Shown in pieces: positions 7,141 to 15,479 of a DNA stretch of 64,000 nt. The notes below the pieces were generated by a model that did no database searches, was not told the origin of the DNA, and was given only the letters and a program-made list of their open reading frames with translations. Both the position numbers and the translations under genes were made by a program. The DNA comes from Pseudomonadota bacterium. Lineage in GTDB: Bacteria; Pseudomonadota; Alphaproteobacteria; Rhizobiales; Phreatobacteraceae. Where the stretch lies: positions 248,101 to 312,100 of the forward strand of contig JAIUOO010000003.1 of assembly GCA_020161695.1 (NCBI GenBank), read 5' to 3'. Position 1 is the stretch's first letter. Each line of letters begins with the position of its first letter.

Positions 7141-8720
7141 GCGCTGGCGCGGCCACCGCCGACAGCCCGCCTGCCGCCGCAGCGGCGACCGATCGCATAC
7201 CCCTGCCGCGCCTCCTTGCCTTCCTCGCCATGGTCTTCGGGATGTTCATGGCGATCCTCGACATCCAGATCGTCTCGGCCTCGCTCGCCGAGATTCAGGC
7301 GGGCCTGTCGGCCAGCGCCGACGAAATCTCGTGGGTCCAGACCTCCTACCTGATCGCGGAGGTCATCATGATCCCGCTGTCGGGCCTGCTGTCGCGCGCG
7401 CTGTCGACGCGCGTCATCTTCACCATCTCCTGCGCCGGCTTCACGGTGATGAGCCTGATGTGCGCGCTCTCGACCTCGATCACCGAAATGATCATCTGGC
7501 GCGCGCTGCAGGGCTTCCTCGGCGGCGCGATGATCCCGACCGTCTTCGCCACGGCCTTCACCGCCTTCCCGCCGTCGAAGCGCGCCATCGTCTCGCCGAT
7601 GATCGGCATGGTGGCGACGCTCGCCCCGACCGTCGGGCCGACCGTCGGCGGCTATCTCACCGACCTGTTCTCCTGGCACTGGCTGTTCCTGATCAACGTG
7701 CCGGCCGGCATCGTCGTCTGCACCATGGTCTGGCGGCTCGTCGACTTCGACAAGCCCGAGCCGGCCCTGCTCCGCCGCTTCGACTGGCTGGGTTTCGCCG
7801 CCATGGCGGTATTTCTCGGAAGCCTCGAATTCGTGCTCGAGGAAGGCCCGGCCAAGGACTGGTTCCAGGACCACCTGATCCTGGCATTCACCATCGCCTG
7901 CATCGTCGGCGCCGTGGTGTTCTTCTGGCGCGCCTTCACGCAGGAGGTGCCGATCGTCGATCTGACGGCTTTCGGCAACCGCAATTTCTGGACCGGCTGC
8001 CTCGCCTCCTTCATCTGCGGCATCGGCCTCTACGGGCTGACCTATCTCTACCCGGTCTATCTCGGCCGGGTGCGCGGCTTCTCGGCGCTGATGATCGGCG
8101 AGACCATGTTCGTCACCGGCATCGTCATGTTCATCTCGGCGCCTATCGTCGGCCGCCTGTCGACCAGGATGGACCTGCGCGTGATGATGGCGATCGGCTT
8201 CCTGCTGTTCGCCGCGGGCACCTGGCAGGCGTCCTTCGTGACCAAGGACTGGACCTTCGGCGAACTGCTGGTGCCGCAGATCCTGCGCGGCGCGGCGCTG
8301 ATGCTCTGCATGGTGCCGATCAACAACCTGTCGCTCGGCACGCTGCCGCCGGAGCGGATGAAGAATGCGGCCGGGCTCTACAACCTCACGCGCAATCTCG
8401 GCGGCGCGGTGGGGCTGGCGCTGATCAATTCGCTGCTCAACCATCGCACCGACCTGCACATGCAGCGGCTGCGGGAATCCGTCGCGTGGGGGCGCCCGCG
8501 CGCGGAGGAGACGCTTGCCGGCCTCACGCAGCAATTCCAGTCTCTGGGCTCGGATGCCGAGCTGGCGGCGATCAAGCAGATGGCCGCGATGGTGCGGCGC
8601 GAGGCCTTCGTGATGGCGCTCGGCGACGTCTTCTTCGCACTCACCGTGCTCTTCGTCGCGATGCTGCTCCTGGTGCCGCTGATGCGCCGGCCGAAGGCTG
8701 TGGCAGCCGCCGCCCATTGA
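7137..8720 (+). CDS. EmrB-type MFS drug/proton antiporter (DHA2 family)
   Basis: 527 aa with about 14 predicted membrane segments, the DHA2 topology. Motif A region follows helix 2 (LIPLSGLLSRALSTR in variant form), and motif C is visible in GMVATLAPTVGPTVGGYL of helix 5. Starts at GTG 7137 inside the adaptor stop. Together with the adaptor it forms a tripartite pump for hydrophobic or aromatic toxic compounds, controlled by the divergent TetR. Substrate not predictable from sequence. Confidence 0.92.
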   Translation: MSAGAATADSPPAAAAATDRIPLPRLLAFLAMVFGMFMAILDIQIVSASLAEIQAGLSASADEISWVQTSYLIAEVIMIPLSGLLSRALSTRVIFTISCAGFTVMSLMCALSTSITEMIIWRALQGFLGGAMIPTVFATAFTAFPPSKRAIVSPMIGMVATLAPTVGPTVGGYLTDLFSWHWLFLINVPAGIVVCTMVWRLVDFDKPEPALLRRFDWLGFAAMAVFLGSLEFVLEEGPAKDWFQDHLILAFTIACIVGAVVFFWRAFTQEVPIVDLTAFGNRNFWTGCLASFICGIGLYGLTYLYPVYLGRVRGFSALMIGETMFVTGIVMFISAPIVGRLSTRMDLRVMMAIGFLLFAAGTWQASFVTKDWTFGELLVPQILRGAALMLCMVPINNLSLGTLPPERMKNAAGLYNLTRNLGGAVGLALINSLLNHRTDLHMQRLRESVAWGRPRAEETLAGLTQQFQSLGSDAELAAIKQMAAMVRREAFVMALGDVFFALTVLFVAMLLLVPLMRRPKAVAAAAH

Positions 8721-8842
8721 GCCGAGGCATCGGCCCTGGCCGATCTGGTCGCATCGTTGCCATCGTTCTGGCTCTCGCCCCGTCCGCGAAGCGAGGCTAA
8801 GACGGAGCCTCGTCCGATGACAGATCAGGGAAAGTGCCCACG

Positions 8843-9241
8843 ATGAGCAATGCAGCAGCGAAACCGGCCCGCGAGGTGCTGCTCGAGCGCCTGTTCGACG
8901 CGTTCAACCGGCACGATGCCGAGGGCGTCATGGCCTGTTTCACGCCGGGCATCGTCTTCGATGCCGCTGTCGGACCCGAGGCTCACGGCCGTCGCTTCAC
9001 GGGGCATGATGCGGTGAAGGCGGCCTTCGTGGCGGTCTGGACCGACATGCCCGACGTGTCCTGGACCATCCTGCGACACACGATTGCCGGCGATGTCGCC
9101 CTGTCGGAATGGCTATTCGCGGGAACACGGCGCGACGGCCAGAAGGTCGAGGTGAACGGCCTCGATGTCTTCGCCTTCGACGGCGACCTCATCGCCTCCA
9201 AGAGCGCCTACCGCAAGGACCGGCCGGTTCAGGCGGCATAG
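8843..9241 (+). CDS. SnoaL/NTF2-like protein
   Basis: 132 aa from ATG 8843; GTG 8834 is an alternative, but the AGGGA at 8827-8831 fits 8843 better. The pattern LFDAFNRHDAEGVMACFTPG, a central GRRFTGHDAVKAAF and a C-terminal DVFAFDGDLIASKSAYRK are typical of the SnoaL-like polyketide-cyclase/steroid-isomerase fold. Members include small isomerases, hydrolases and ligand-binding proteins; no function can be assigned here. It stands alone, 122 bp after the efflux operon and before the MocR gene. Confidence 0.8.
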   Translation: MSNAAAKPAREVLLERLFDAFNRHDAEGVMACFTPGIVFDAAVGPEAHGRRFTGHDAVKAAFVAVWTDMPDVSWTILRHTIAGDVALSEWLFAGTRRDGQKVEVNGLDVFAFDGDLIASKSAYRKDRPVQAA

Positions 9242-9263
9242 AGCCAGCCGGGGACTGGTGGCC

Positions 9264-9299
9264 CCTATGGGACCAGCCTCCAGCGATTCATGGTACCAG
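9264..9299 (-). promoter_or_regulatory. TauR-type direct repeats upstream of the MocR regulator gene
   Basis: Read on the minus strand, CTGGTACCATGA and CTGGTCCCATAG stand in direct orientation exactly 23 bp apart (plus-strand copies CCTATGGGACCAG 9264-9276 and TTCATGGTACCAG 9287-9299). The form agrees with the CTGGACYTAA boxes described for TauR of Rhodobacter capsulatus. The site is 66-101 bp before the regulator's own start, suggesting autoregulation. The same repeat pair and spacing recur at 10873 and 18336. Confidence 0.65.
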
Positions 9300-9364
9300 A
9301 CGATTGACGGCCTCCCCGTCCCGCGCGAACAATTCTCGCCGGTAAGCGCGGAGGGACTGATCGC

Positions 9365-10843
9365 GTGGCTCGCCGGCTGGACTCCCTGTCTTGGGGCACG
9401 CTCTTCGACCGCACCGCCGATTCCGGGCGGCCGCTGCAGAAGCGGCTGCGCGAGATGGTCATCGGCGCGGCTTCGGAAGGCTGGTTGCGGCCCGAAACGC
9501 CGCTGCCGTCGAGCCGCTGCCTCGCCGAAACGCTGAGCGTCGCGCGGAACACCGTTCTTCTCGCCTATGAGCAACTGGTCGAGGAGGGTGTTCTCGAATC
9601 CCGCGCGCGCCAGGGCTTCTTCATCCGGCAATCGACATCGCTGCCGATCCCCGGCGGCACCGGGCGACCCGCGGGCGACCTCGACTGGTCCGAGCGCCTG
9701 TCGCTCAGGCCCTCGCTCCGGCGCAACATCGTCAAGCCGCAGGACTGGCTGAGCTACCCCTATCCGTTTCTTTACGGCCAGTTCGACCCCGCCCTGTTCC
9801 CGACCAACAACTGGCGCGAATGCGTGCGCGAGGCACTGAGCGTCGCCGAGATCCGCGACTGGGCCGTCGACCGGATCGACGGCGACGACACGCAGCTGAT
9901 CGAACAGATCCGGACCCGCGTCCTGCCACGCCGCGGCATCTGGGCGGGCACCGACGAAATCATGGTGACGCTTGGCGCCCAGCAGGCGCTGTATCTGCTG
10001 TCGATGCTGCTCGTCGACCAGAAGACAGTGGTCGGCGTGGAGGAGCCCGGCTACCCCGACGCCCGCAACATCTTCTCGCTGCGCACCCCGAATCTGCGCC
10101 GCCTTCCGATCGACGCCAATGGCGTCGTCGTCGAGGCCGTGCCCAGGGACTGCCGTCTGCTGTTCCTGACGCCGAGCCGACAATGCCCGACGGGCGTGAC
10201 GCTGGCGCCGGAGCGCGGCGCGGCCCTGCTCCAGCTGGCCGAGCAGCGCGACTTGCTCATCATCGAGGACGACTACGAAAGCAATTTCGGACTGGCCCAG
10301 AACACCGTGCAGTCTCTGCGCGCGCTCGATACGACTGGACGCGTGCTCTACGTCGGGAGCCTCTCCAAGACGCTCGCGCCCGGCTTGCGCTTCGGGTTCA
10401 TCGTGGCGCCCGCCGCGGTGATCCGCGAGGCGCGGGCGCTGCGGCGCCTGATGATGCGGCACGCGCCGATGAACAACCAGCGCGCGCTCGCCCTGTTTCT
10501 GGCCCTCGGCCATTTCGACCGGCTGCTGCGACGCAGCGCCGAGGCGCTGAGCGACCGTGCCGCGATCATGCGTGACGCGCTGGCGACCTACATTCCCCAG
10601 TTCGAGTGTTCGTTCGGCGCCGGCGGCTCCTCGGTCTGGGCCAGGGGCCCCGACTGGCTGGACAGCCGCGAACTCGCCCGCCGGGCTGCCTTGAACGGCG
10701 TCCTTGTCGAACCGGGCGACGTCTTCTTCTCCGGCGAGAATCCGCCGTTGAACTATCTGCGGATCGGCTTCTCCTCCATCGCCGCCAACCGTATCACCCC
10801 GGGCATCCGCATTCTCGCCCAGCTCGTCGACGAACTGCGGTGA
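9365..10843 (+). CDS. tauR: MocR-type (GntR HTH + aminotransferase) regulator, TauR-like
   Basis: 492 aa from GTG 9365. The N-terminal winged-helix domain (about residues 18-85) has LPSSRCLAETLSVARNTVLLAY; a linker follows, and the C-terminal fold-type I aminotransferase domain (about 120-490) keeps the PLP lysine in YVGSLSKTLAPG (K335). MocR proteins use PLP plus an amine ligand to switch transcription. It lies directly before amine oxidoreductase, xsc, exporter and pta genes, the setting of TauR, the taurine-responsive activator. CTGG-type direct repeats lie before this gene and the next one. Another amine or sulfonate as effector is possible. Confidence 0.85.
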   Translation: MARRLDSLSWGTLFDRTADSGRPLQKRLREMVIGAASEGWLRPETPLPSSRCLAETLSVARNTVLLAYEQLVEEGVLESRARQGFFIRQSTSLPIPGGTGRPAGDLDWSERLSLRPSLRRNIVKPQDWLSYPYPFLYGQFDPALFPTNNWRECVREALSVAEIRDWAVDRIDGDDTQLIEQIRTRVLPRRGIWAGTDEIMVTLGAQQALYLLSMLLVDQKTVVGVEEPGYPDARNIFSLRTPNLRRLPIDANGVVVEAVPRDCRLLFLTPSRQCPTGVTLAPERGAALLQLAEQRDLLIIEDDYESNFGLAQNTVQSLRALDTTGRVLYVGSLSKTLAPGLRFGFIVAPAAVIREARALRRLMMRHAPMNNQRALALFLALGHFDRLLRRSAEALSDRAAIMRDALATYIPQFECSFGAGGSSVWARGPDWLDSRELARRAALNGVLVEPGDVFFSGENPPLNYLRIGFSSIAANRITPGIRILAQLVDELR

Positions 10844-10872
10844 CCCTCGCGGACAGGCGCCGGTACTCGGGG

Positions 10873-10907
10873 CTGGCGCAATAGTTCGGCGCATGCTGGC
10901 TCTATGG
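10873..10907 (+). promoter_or_regulatory. TauR-type direct repeats before the FAD oxidoreductase gene
   Basis: CTGGCGCAATAG (10873-10884) and CTGGCTCTATGG (10896-10907) are direct repeats 23 bp apart, agreeing in 9 of 12 bases. They keep the CTGG, C7 and A9 positions seen in the other two copies. They lie 111-145 bp before the ATG at 11018, a normal place for an activator site. Confidence 0.55.
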
Positions 10908-11017
10908 ACCCAGCCGTTTCCCTTTAGCCTGATCCTCGGCAGTGACCGCTGCCGCGCTGCTTGGCAGCGCGCTAGTCGAAGCCGGCCGCGCCCGTGCGGG
11001 GTGCGAGGATTGTGCCA

Positions 11018-12418
11018 ATGGAAGACCTGTTGCTCCGCCCCAATCGTGCTCCGGATCGCTACGATCCTCGCTACGATCCCGTGGTCGATCCCGGTCCCGG
11101 CCGCAATCGCGACTATGCCCCGACCTACTGGATCGACACGGCGGGCGACGCGCCCCAAGACGATGGTCCCGTCACCTCCGACATCGACGTGGATGTCGCC
11201 ATCATCGGCTCGGGCTATACAGGGCTGAGCTGCGCGATCCATCTGGCGAAAGAGCATGGCATCAAGGCCACGGTCCTCGAGGCCAACCGCGTTGCCTGGG
11301 GGTGCAGCACCCGCAACGGCGGGCAGGCGCAGATTTCGGCCGGGCGGCTGAAGCGGTCGCAGTGGATCGAGCGCTGGGGCGTCGATGTCGCCAAGAAGCT
11401 GCACGCCGAGATCGCCGAGGGCTTCGACCTCTTTCGCGACCTGATCAATTCAGGGGAGTTCGACTGCGAGGCGGAGGATGGCGGCCACCTGTTCATCGCC
11501 CACCGCGCCACGATCATGCCGAAGCTGGAGGCGGAATCGCGCCTTCTCAACGAGACGTTCGGCTACGGCACCCGCATCCTGTCGCGCGAGGAGGTCCACC
11601 GCGACCATCTGCGGGACGAGGAAGCCGCCGGCGCCATGTGGGAGCCGGACGGCATCGGCGTCCATGCCGCCAAGCTGGCCTTCGGCTATCTCGGCATGGC
11701 CCGCCGCCTTGGCGCCAAGGTCCACAGCGGCAGTCCCGTCACCGGATGGCAGACCCGCAACGGCATCCACTATCTCACGACCCCCGGCGGCACCGTGCGC
11801 GCCCGCGCCGTGGCCATCGCGACGGCCGGCTACACCGCCCCCGGCATGCACGATCTGACGCGCCACCGGCTGATGCCGATCCTGTCCAACTCGATCGTCA
11901 CGCGCCCCCTGACCGAAGCCGAACGTCAGGCATGCAACTTCAAGAGCAAGCTGGTGCTGACCGACACGCGCACCCTCCGGCACTACTATCGCCAGCTGCC
12001 GGACGGACGCGTTCAGATCGGCAGCCGCAGCGCGATCACCGGCGCCGACGCGGAAAACCCCAAGCACCTGAACGCGCTGATCGAGGGTCTCTGGCGCAAG
12101 TTCCCGGCGCTGCGTGGCATCGACATCGATTATTCCTGGTGGGGATGGGTCGATGTCAGCCACGACATGATGCCGCGCATCTTCCAGCCGGATCCGGCAC
12201 GGACGATCTATTACGCGCTCGGCTATGGCGGCAACGGCGTCATGTATTCCGCGCAGGCCGGCCGCCGCATGGCGCAGCTGGTAGCCGGCAAAGGACAGGG
12301 GCTGGATCTGCCGATCTTTACCTCCCCTCTCCCGAGCCACGGCATGCTCACGCCCTTCCGCAGGCTGGGACAGCGGGCGATGTACCGCTGGTACTACCTC
12401 AAGGACGAAATGCTCTGA
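11018..12418 (+). CDS. FAD-dependent amine oxidoreductase (DadA/PuuB/TauY-like)
   Basis: 466 aa from ATG 11018, with GAGGAT 7 nt upstream. The FAD-binding Rossmann motif is GSGYTG (residues 64-69), followed by the DAO-family segment GCSTRNGGQ. Such enzymes oxidatively deaminate amines or amino acids. Between a MocR regulator and xsc, the likely job is conversion of taurine to sulfoacetaldehyde, as done by TauXY taurine dehydrogenase, whose large subunit TauY belongs to this family and has similar length. No separate TauX subunit gene is visible here. Gamma-glutamylputrescine oxidase-like activity on another amine is the main alternative. Confidence 0.8.
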   Translation: MEDLLLRPNRAPDRYDPRYDPVVDPGPGRNRDYAPTYWIDTAGDAPQDDGPVTSDIDVDVAIIGSGYTGLSCAIHLAKEHGIKATVLEANRVAWGCSTRNGGQAQISAGRLKRSQWIERWGVDVAKKLHAEIAEGFDLFRDLINSGEFDCEAEDGGHLFIAHRATIMPKLEAESRLLNETFGYGTRILSREEVHRDHLRDEEAAGAMWEPDGIGVHAAKLAFGYLGMARRLGAKVHSGSPVTGWQTRNGIHYLTTPGGTVRARAVAIATAGYTAPGMHDLTRHRLMPILSNSIVTRPLTEAERQACNFKSKLVLTDTRTLRHYYRQLPDGRVQIGSRSAITGADAENPKHLNALIEGLWRKFPALRGIDIDYSWWGWVDVSHDMMPRIFQPDPARTIYYALGYGGNGVMYSAQAGRRMAQLVAGKGQGLDLPIFTSPLPSHGMLTPFRRLGQRAMYRWYYLKDEML

Positions 12419-12479
12419 CGCCTGCCCCGGCGGCCGAGTCCGGAAAAAGACGCTGAAATCAAACGGAAGGAAGCCTCCG

Positions 12480-14255
12480 ATGAGGATGACCACTGAAGAA
12501 GCCTTTGTGAAAGTCCTGCAGATGCACGGCATCGACCAGGCCTTCGGCATCATCGGATCGGCGATGATGCCGGTTTCCGATCTGTTTCCGAAGGCCGGGA
12601 TCACCTTCTGGGACTGCGCCCACGAGGCCAATGCGGGCATCATCTGCGACGGCTACAGCCGCGCCACCGGCCGCATGGCGATGGCCATCGCCCAGAACGG
12701 CCCGGGCGTGACCGGCTTCGTGACCGCGATCAAGACGGCCTACTGGAATCACACGCCCATGCTGCTCGTGACGCCTCAGGCGGCGAACCGCACGATGGGC
12801 CAGGGCGGCTTCCAGGAAGTGCCGCAGATGGCGCTGTTCCAGGACATGGTCTGCTACCAGGAGGAGGTCCGCGAGGCCTCGCGCATTCCCGAAGTGCTGA
12901 ACCGGGTGATCGAGAAGGCGCTGCGTGGCGGAGCTCCGGCGCAGATCAACGTTCCCCGCGATTTCTGGACGCAGGTCATCGACGTCGAGCTGCCGCAGAT
13001 CGTCAAGCTGGAGCGCCCGTCAGGCGGCAAGGAGGCGATCGCCGCGGCCGCCAAGCTGCTGTCCGAGGCGAAGTTCCCGGTCATCCTGAACGGCGCCGGC
13101 GTGGTCATCGGCGGCGCGATCGAAGCGTCCGCGGCGCTCGCCGAACGCCTCGACGCTCCCGTCTGCTCGGGCTACCAGCACAACGACTCGTTCCCCGGCA
13201 GCCACCCGCTGGCGGTGGGCCCGCTCGGCTATAACGGCTCCAAGGCCGCGATGGATCTGATCTCCAAGGCCGACGTGGTGCTGGCGCTCGGCACGCGCCT
13301 CAACCCGTTCTCCACCCTGCCCAGCTACGGCATCGACTACTGGCCCCGCAATGCCGCGATCATTCAGGTCGACATCAATGCCGACCGCCTCGGCCTGACC
13401 AAGAAGATCACCGTCGGCATTTGCGGCGACGCCAAGCAGGTCGCTCAGCAGCTGCTCGAACAGCTGTCGAGCAATGCCGGCGATGCCGGCCGGGCCGAGC
13501 GCAAGGCGCTGGTCCATCGCACCAAGTCCGCCTGGCTCCAGATGCTGTCGTCCATGGATCACGAGGACGATGATCCCGGCACCAGCTGGAACGAGGAGGC
13601 GCGCGCCCGCGACAAGGACCGCATGTCGCCGCGTCAGGCCTGGCGGGCCGTTCAGGCCGGCCTTCCGGACAATGCGATCGTCTCCACCGACATCGGCAAC
13701 AATTGCGCGATCGGCAATGCCTATCCGGTGTTCGATCAGGGCCGGAAATATCTGGCGCCCGGCCTGTTCGGCCCCTGCGGCTACGGCTTCCCGGCGATCA
13801 TCGGCGCGAAGATCGGCTGCCCGGACGTTCCGGTGTTCGGTTTCGCCGGAGACGGCGCCTTCGGCATCTCGATGAACGAGATGACCTCGATCGGCCGCGA
13901 GGGCTGGCCGTCTGTGACCATGGTGATCTTCCGCAATCACCAGTGGGGTGCCGAGAAGCGCAACACGACGCTCTGGTACGACAACAACTTCGTCGGCACG
14001 GAGCTCAATCCCAACTTCAGCTACGCGCGCGTCGCCGACAGCTGCGGCCTGAAGGGTGTCGTCGTGACGACGCAGGCCGAGCTCACCGCCGCGCTGAAGG
14101 TTGCCGGCGAGGAACAGGCACGAGGTGTCACCACCTTCATCGAGGTGATGCTGAACCAGGAGCTGGGCGAGCCATTCCGGCGTGACGCCATGAAGAAGCC
14201 CGTCGCCGTCGCGGGCATCGACCGCGCCGACATGCGACCCCAGCGCCCCTTCTGA
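12480..14255 (+). CDS. xsc: Sulfoacetaldehyde acetyltransferase
   Basis: 591-aa thiamine-diphosphate enzyme that cleaves sulfoacetaldehyde with phosphate to acetyl phosphate and sulfite, in the cytoplasm. The N-terminal Pyr domain opens with MTTEEAFVKVLQMHG and FGIIGSAMMPVSDLF, which is characteristic of Xsc rather than acetolactate synthase; the ThDP motif GDGAFGISMNEM lies near residue 460. AAGGAAG precedes ATG 12480. It lies 61 bp after the oxidoreductase gene and shares its path with the exporter and pta genes that follow. It is the diagnostic gene of sulfonate dissimilation here. Confidence 0.95.
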   Translation: MRMTTEEAFVKVLQMHGIDQAFGIIGSAMMPVSDLFPKAGITFWDCAHEANAGIICDGYSRATGRMAMAIAQNGPGVTGFVTAIKTAYWNHTPMLLVTPQAANRTMGQGGFQEVPQMALFQDMVCYQEEVREASRIPEVLNRVIEKALRGGAPAQINVPRDFWTQVIDVELPQIVKLERPSGGKEAIAAAAKLLSEAKFPVILNGAGVVIGGAIEASAALAERLDAPVCSGYQHNDSFPGSHPLAVGPLGYNGSKAAMDLISKADVVLALGTRLNPFSTLPSYGIDYWPRNAAIIQVDINADRLGLTKKITVGICGDAKQVAQQLLEQLSSNAGDAGRAERKALVHRTKSAWLQMLSSMDHEDDDPGTSWNEEARARDKDRMSPRQAWRAVQAGLPDNAIVSTDIGNNCAIGNAYPVFDQGRKYLAPGLFGPCGYGFPAIIGAKIGCPDVPVFGFAGDGAFGISMNEMTSIGREGWPSVTMVIFRNHQWGAEKRNTTLWYDNNFVGTELNPNFSYARVADSCGLKGVVVTTQAELTAALKVAGEEQARGVTTFIEVMLNQELGEPFRRDAMKKPVAVAGIDRADMRPQRPF

Positions 14256-14267
14256 CGCAATCGAACA

Positions 14268-14290
14268 GCGGAGCGGCACGGCCGCTCCGC
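14268..14290 (+). terminator. Perfect 10-bp hairpin after xsc
   Basis: GCGGAGCGGC (14268-14277), loop ACG, GCCGCTCCGC (14281-14290). It begins 12 nt after the xsc stop. There is no U tract, so it may act as a partial terminator or an RNA-processing/stability element that lowers expression of the downstream genes relative to xsc. Confidence 0.5.
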
Positions 14291-14424
14291 ATCGCCCTGC
14301 ATGATGCACGAGCCGTGCGCCGCTAACTCCGGCGCTGCGCCACGGCCATGCGGAGCCATGGGTCCTGCCCTTGGGGGCAGTGGCAATTCCCGAGGGCATG
14401 ACGGGCGGGCCAGGAGGCCGGACC

Positions 14425-15459
14425 ATGAGCGTCGATCAGGACATCCAGCCGGCGCGGTCGTGGCGCATCGCCGATTGGGCCGCACGCTACTTTCCCGGAC
14501 TGCTCGTCTGCGCGACGGTTGCCGTCGCCGCCCAGTTCCTGTCGGACCATCACGGCGCGCCTGCCATGCTCATGGCGCTGCTGCTCGGCATCGCGCTCCA
14601 GTTCCTCGGCGAGCAGGGCAAATGCGTCGCGGGCATCGACTACGCCGCCAAGAAGGTGCTGCGCCTCGGTGTGGCGCTCCTTGGCGTCCGCATCAGCGTC
14701 GATCTGCTCGTCGGCCTCGGCCCGCGCGTCATCGCGCTGCTGGTTCTCGCCATGGCCGGAACCATGCTGTTCGGACTGGTCGCAGCGAGGTTGCTCGGCC
14801 GCGGCTGGCGTCTCGCCATCCTGACCGGCGGATCGGTGGCCATCTGTGGCGCATCCGCGGCGATCGCCATCGCCGCGGTTCTGCCCAAGGGCCCGCATTC
14901 CGAACGCAATCTGCTCTTCACCGTGCTTGCCGTGACCGTGCTCAGCACGATCGCCATGATCGCCTACCCGGTCGCCGTCCAAATCCTTGCCCTCGATGAC
15001 CGGGCTGCAGGGATCTTCCTCGGCGGCACCATCCACGACGTCGCCCAGGTGGTTGGCGCTGGCTTCTCCGTCTCGGACAGGGTCGGCGAGACGGCGACGC
15101 TGGTGAAACTGATCCGCGTCGCCATGCTGGCACCCATCGTCCTGGTCCTGTCGCTCGCGGTCAGCCGCATGGGTGGCGACGAAACGCAGGCCGGCAGGCG
15201 GCCGCCGCTGATTCCCGGCTTCGTGCTTGGCTTTCTTGTCCTCGCGGCGCTGAACTCGTTCGGCCTCGTGCCGAAACCCGTGGCGACGGCGGCAGCCGAT
15301 GCCTCGCGCTGGGCGCTGCTGCTCGGCATCGCCGCGGTCGGCCTGAAGTCGGCACTCAAGAGCATCCTCGAGGTCGGACGCCAGGCGGTCATCCTGATCG
15401 TCGCCGAAACACTGTTCCTCGCCGCCGTCATTCTCATCGGACTGCACGTTCTGGCGTAA
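14425..15459 (+). CDS. YeiH-family putative sulfate/sulfite exporter (TauZ-like)
   Basis: 344 aa from ATG 14425, with AGGAGG 7 nt upstream (14412-14417); the upstream frame extension is not needed. An inner-membrane protein with about ten hydrophobic helices and the PF03601 hallmarks LLGIALQFLGEQ, KKVLRLGVALLGVRIS, GGSVAICGASAAIAI and GTIHDVAQVVGAG. Family members next to xsc are proposed to export the sulfate or sulfite released from sulfonates. Placed between xsc and pta, that role is likely here, though not proven biochemically for this type. Confidence 0.85.
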   Translation: MSVDQDIQPARSWRIADWAARYFPGLLVCATVAVAAQFLSDHHGAPAMLMALLLGIALQFLGEQGKCVAGIDYAAKKVLRLGVALLGVRISVDLLVGLGPRVIALLVLAMAGTMLFGLVAARLLGRGWRLAILTGGSVAICGASAAIAIAAVLPKGPHSERNLLFTVLAVTVLSTIAMIAYPVAVQILALDDRAAGIFLGGTIHDVAQVVGAGFSVSDRVGETATLVKLIRVAMLAPIVLVLSLAVSRMGGDETQAGRRPPLIPGFVLGFLVLAALNSFGLVPKPVATAAADASRWALLLGIAAVGLKSALKSILEVGRQAVILIVAETLFLAAVILIGLHVLA

Positions 15460-15479
15460 GCCTCCAGGGAACCGGGGCC

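Noticed and set aside
8729..8744. ATCGGCC-CT-GGCCGAT after the efflux pump gene as a terminator
   Set aside because: A 2-nt loop cannot form a normal hairpin and no T run follows; it could be a protein site but nothing supports that.
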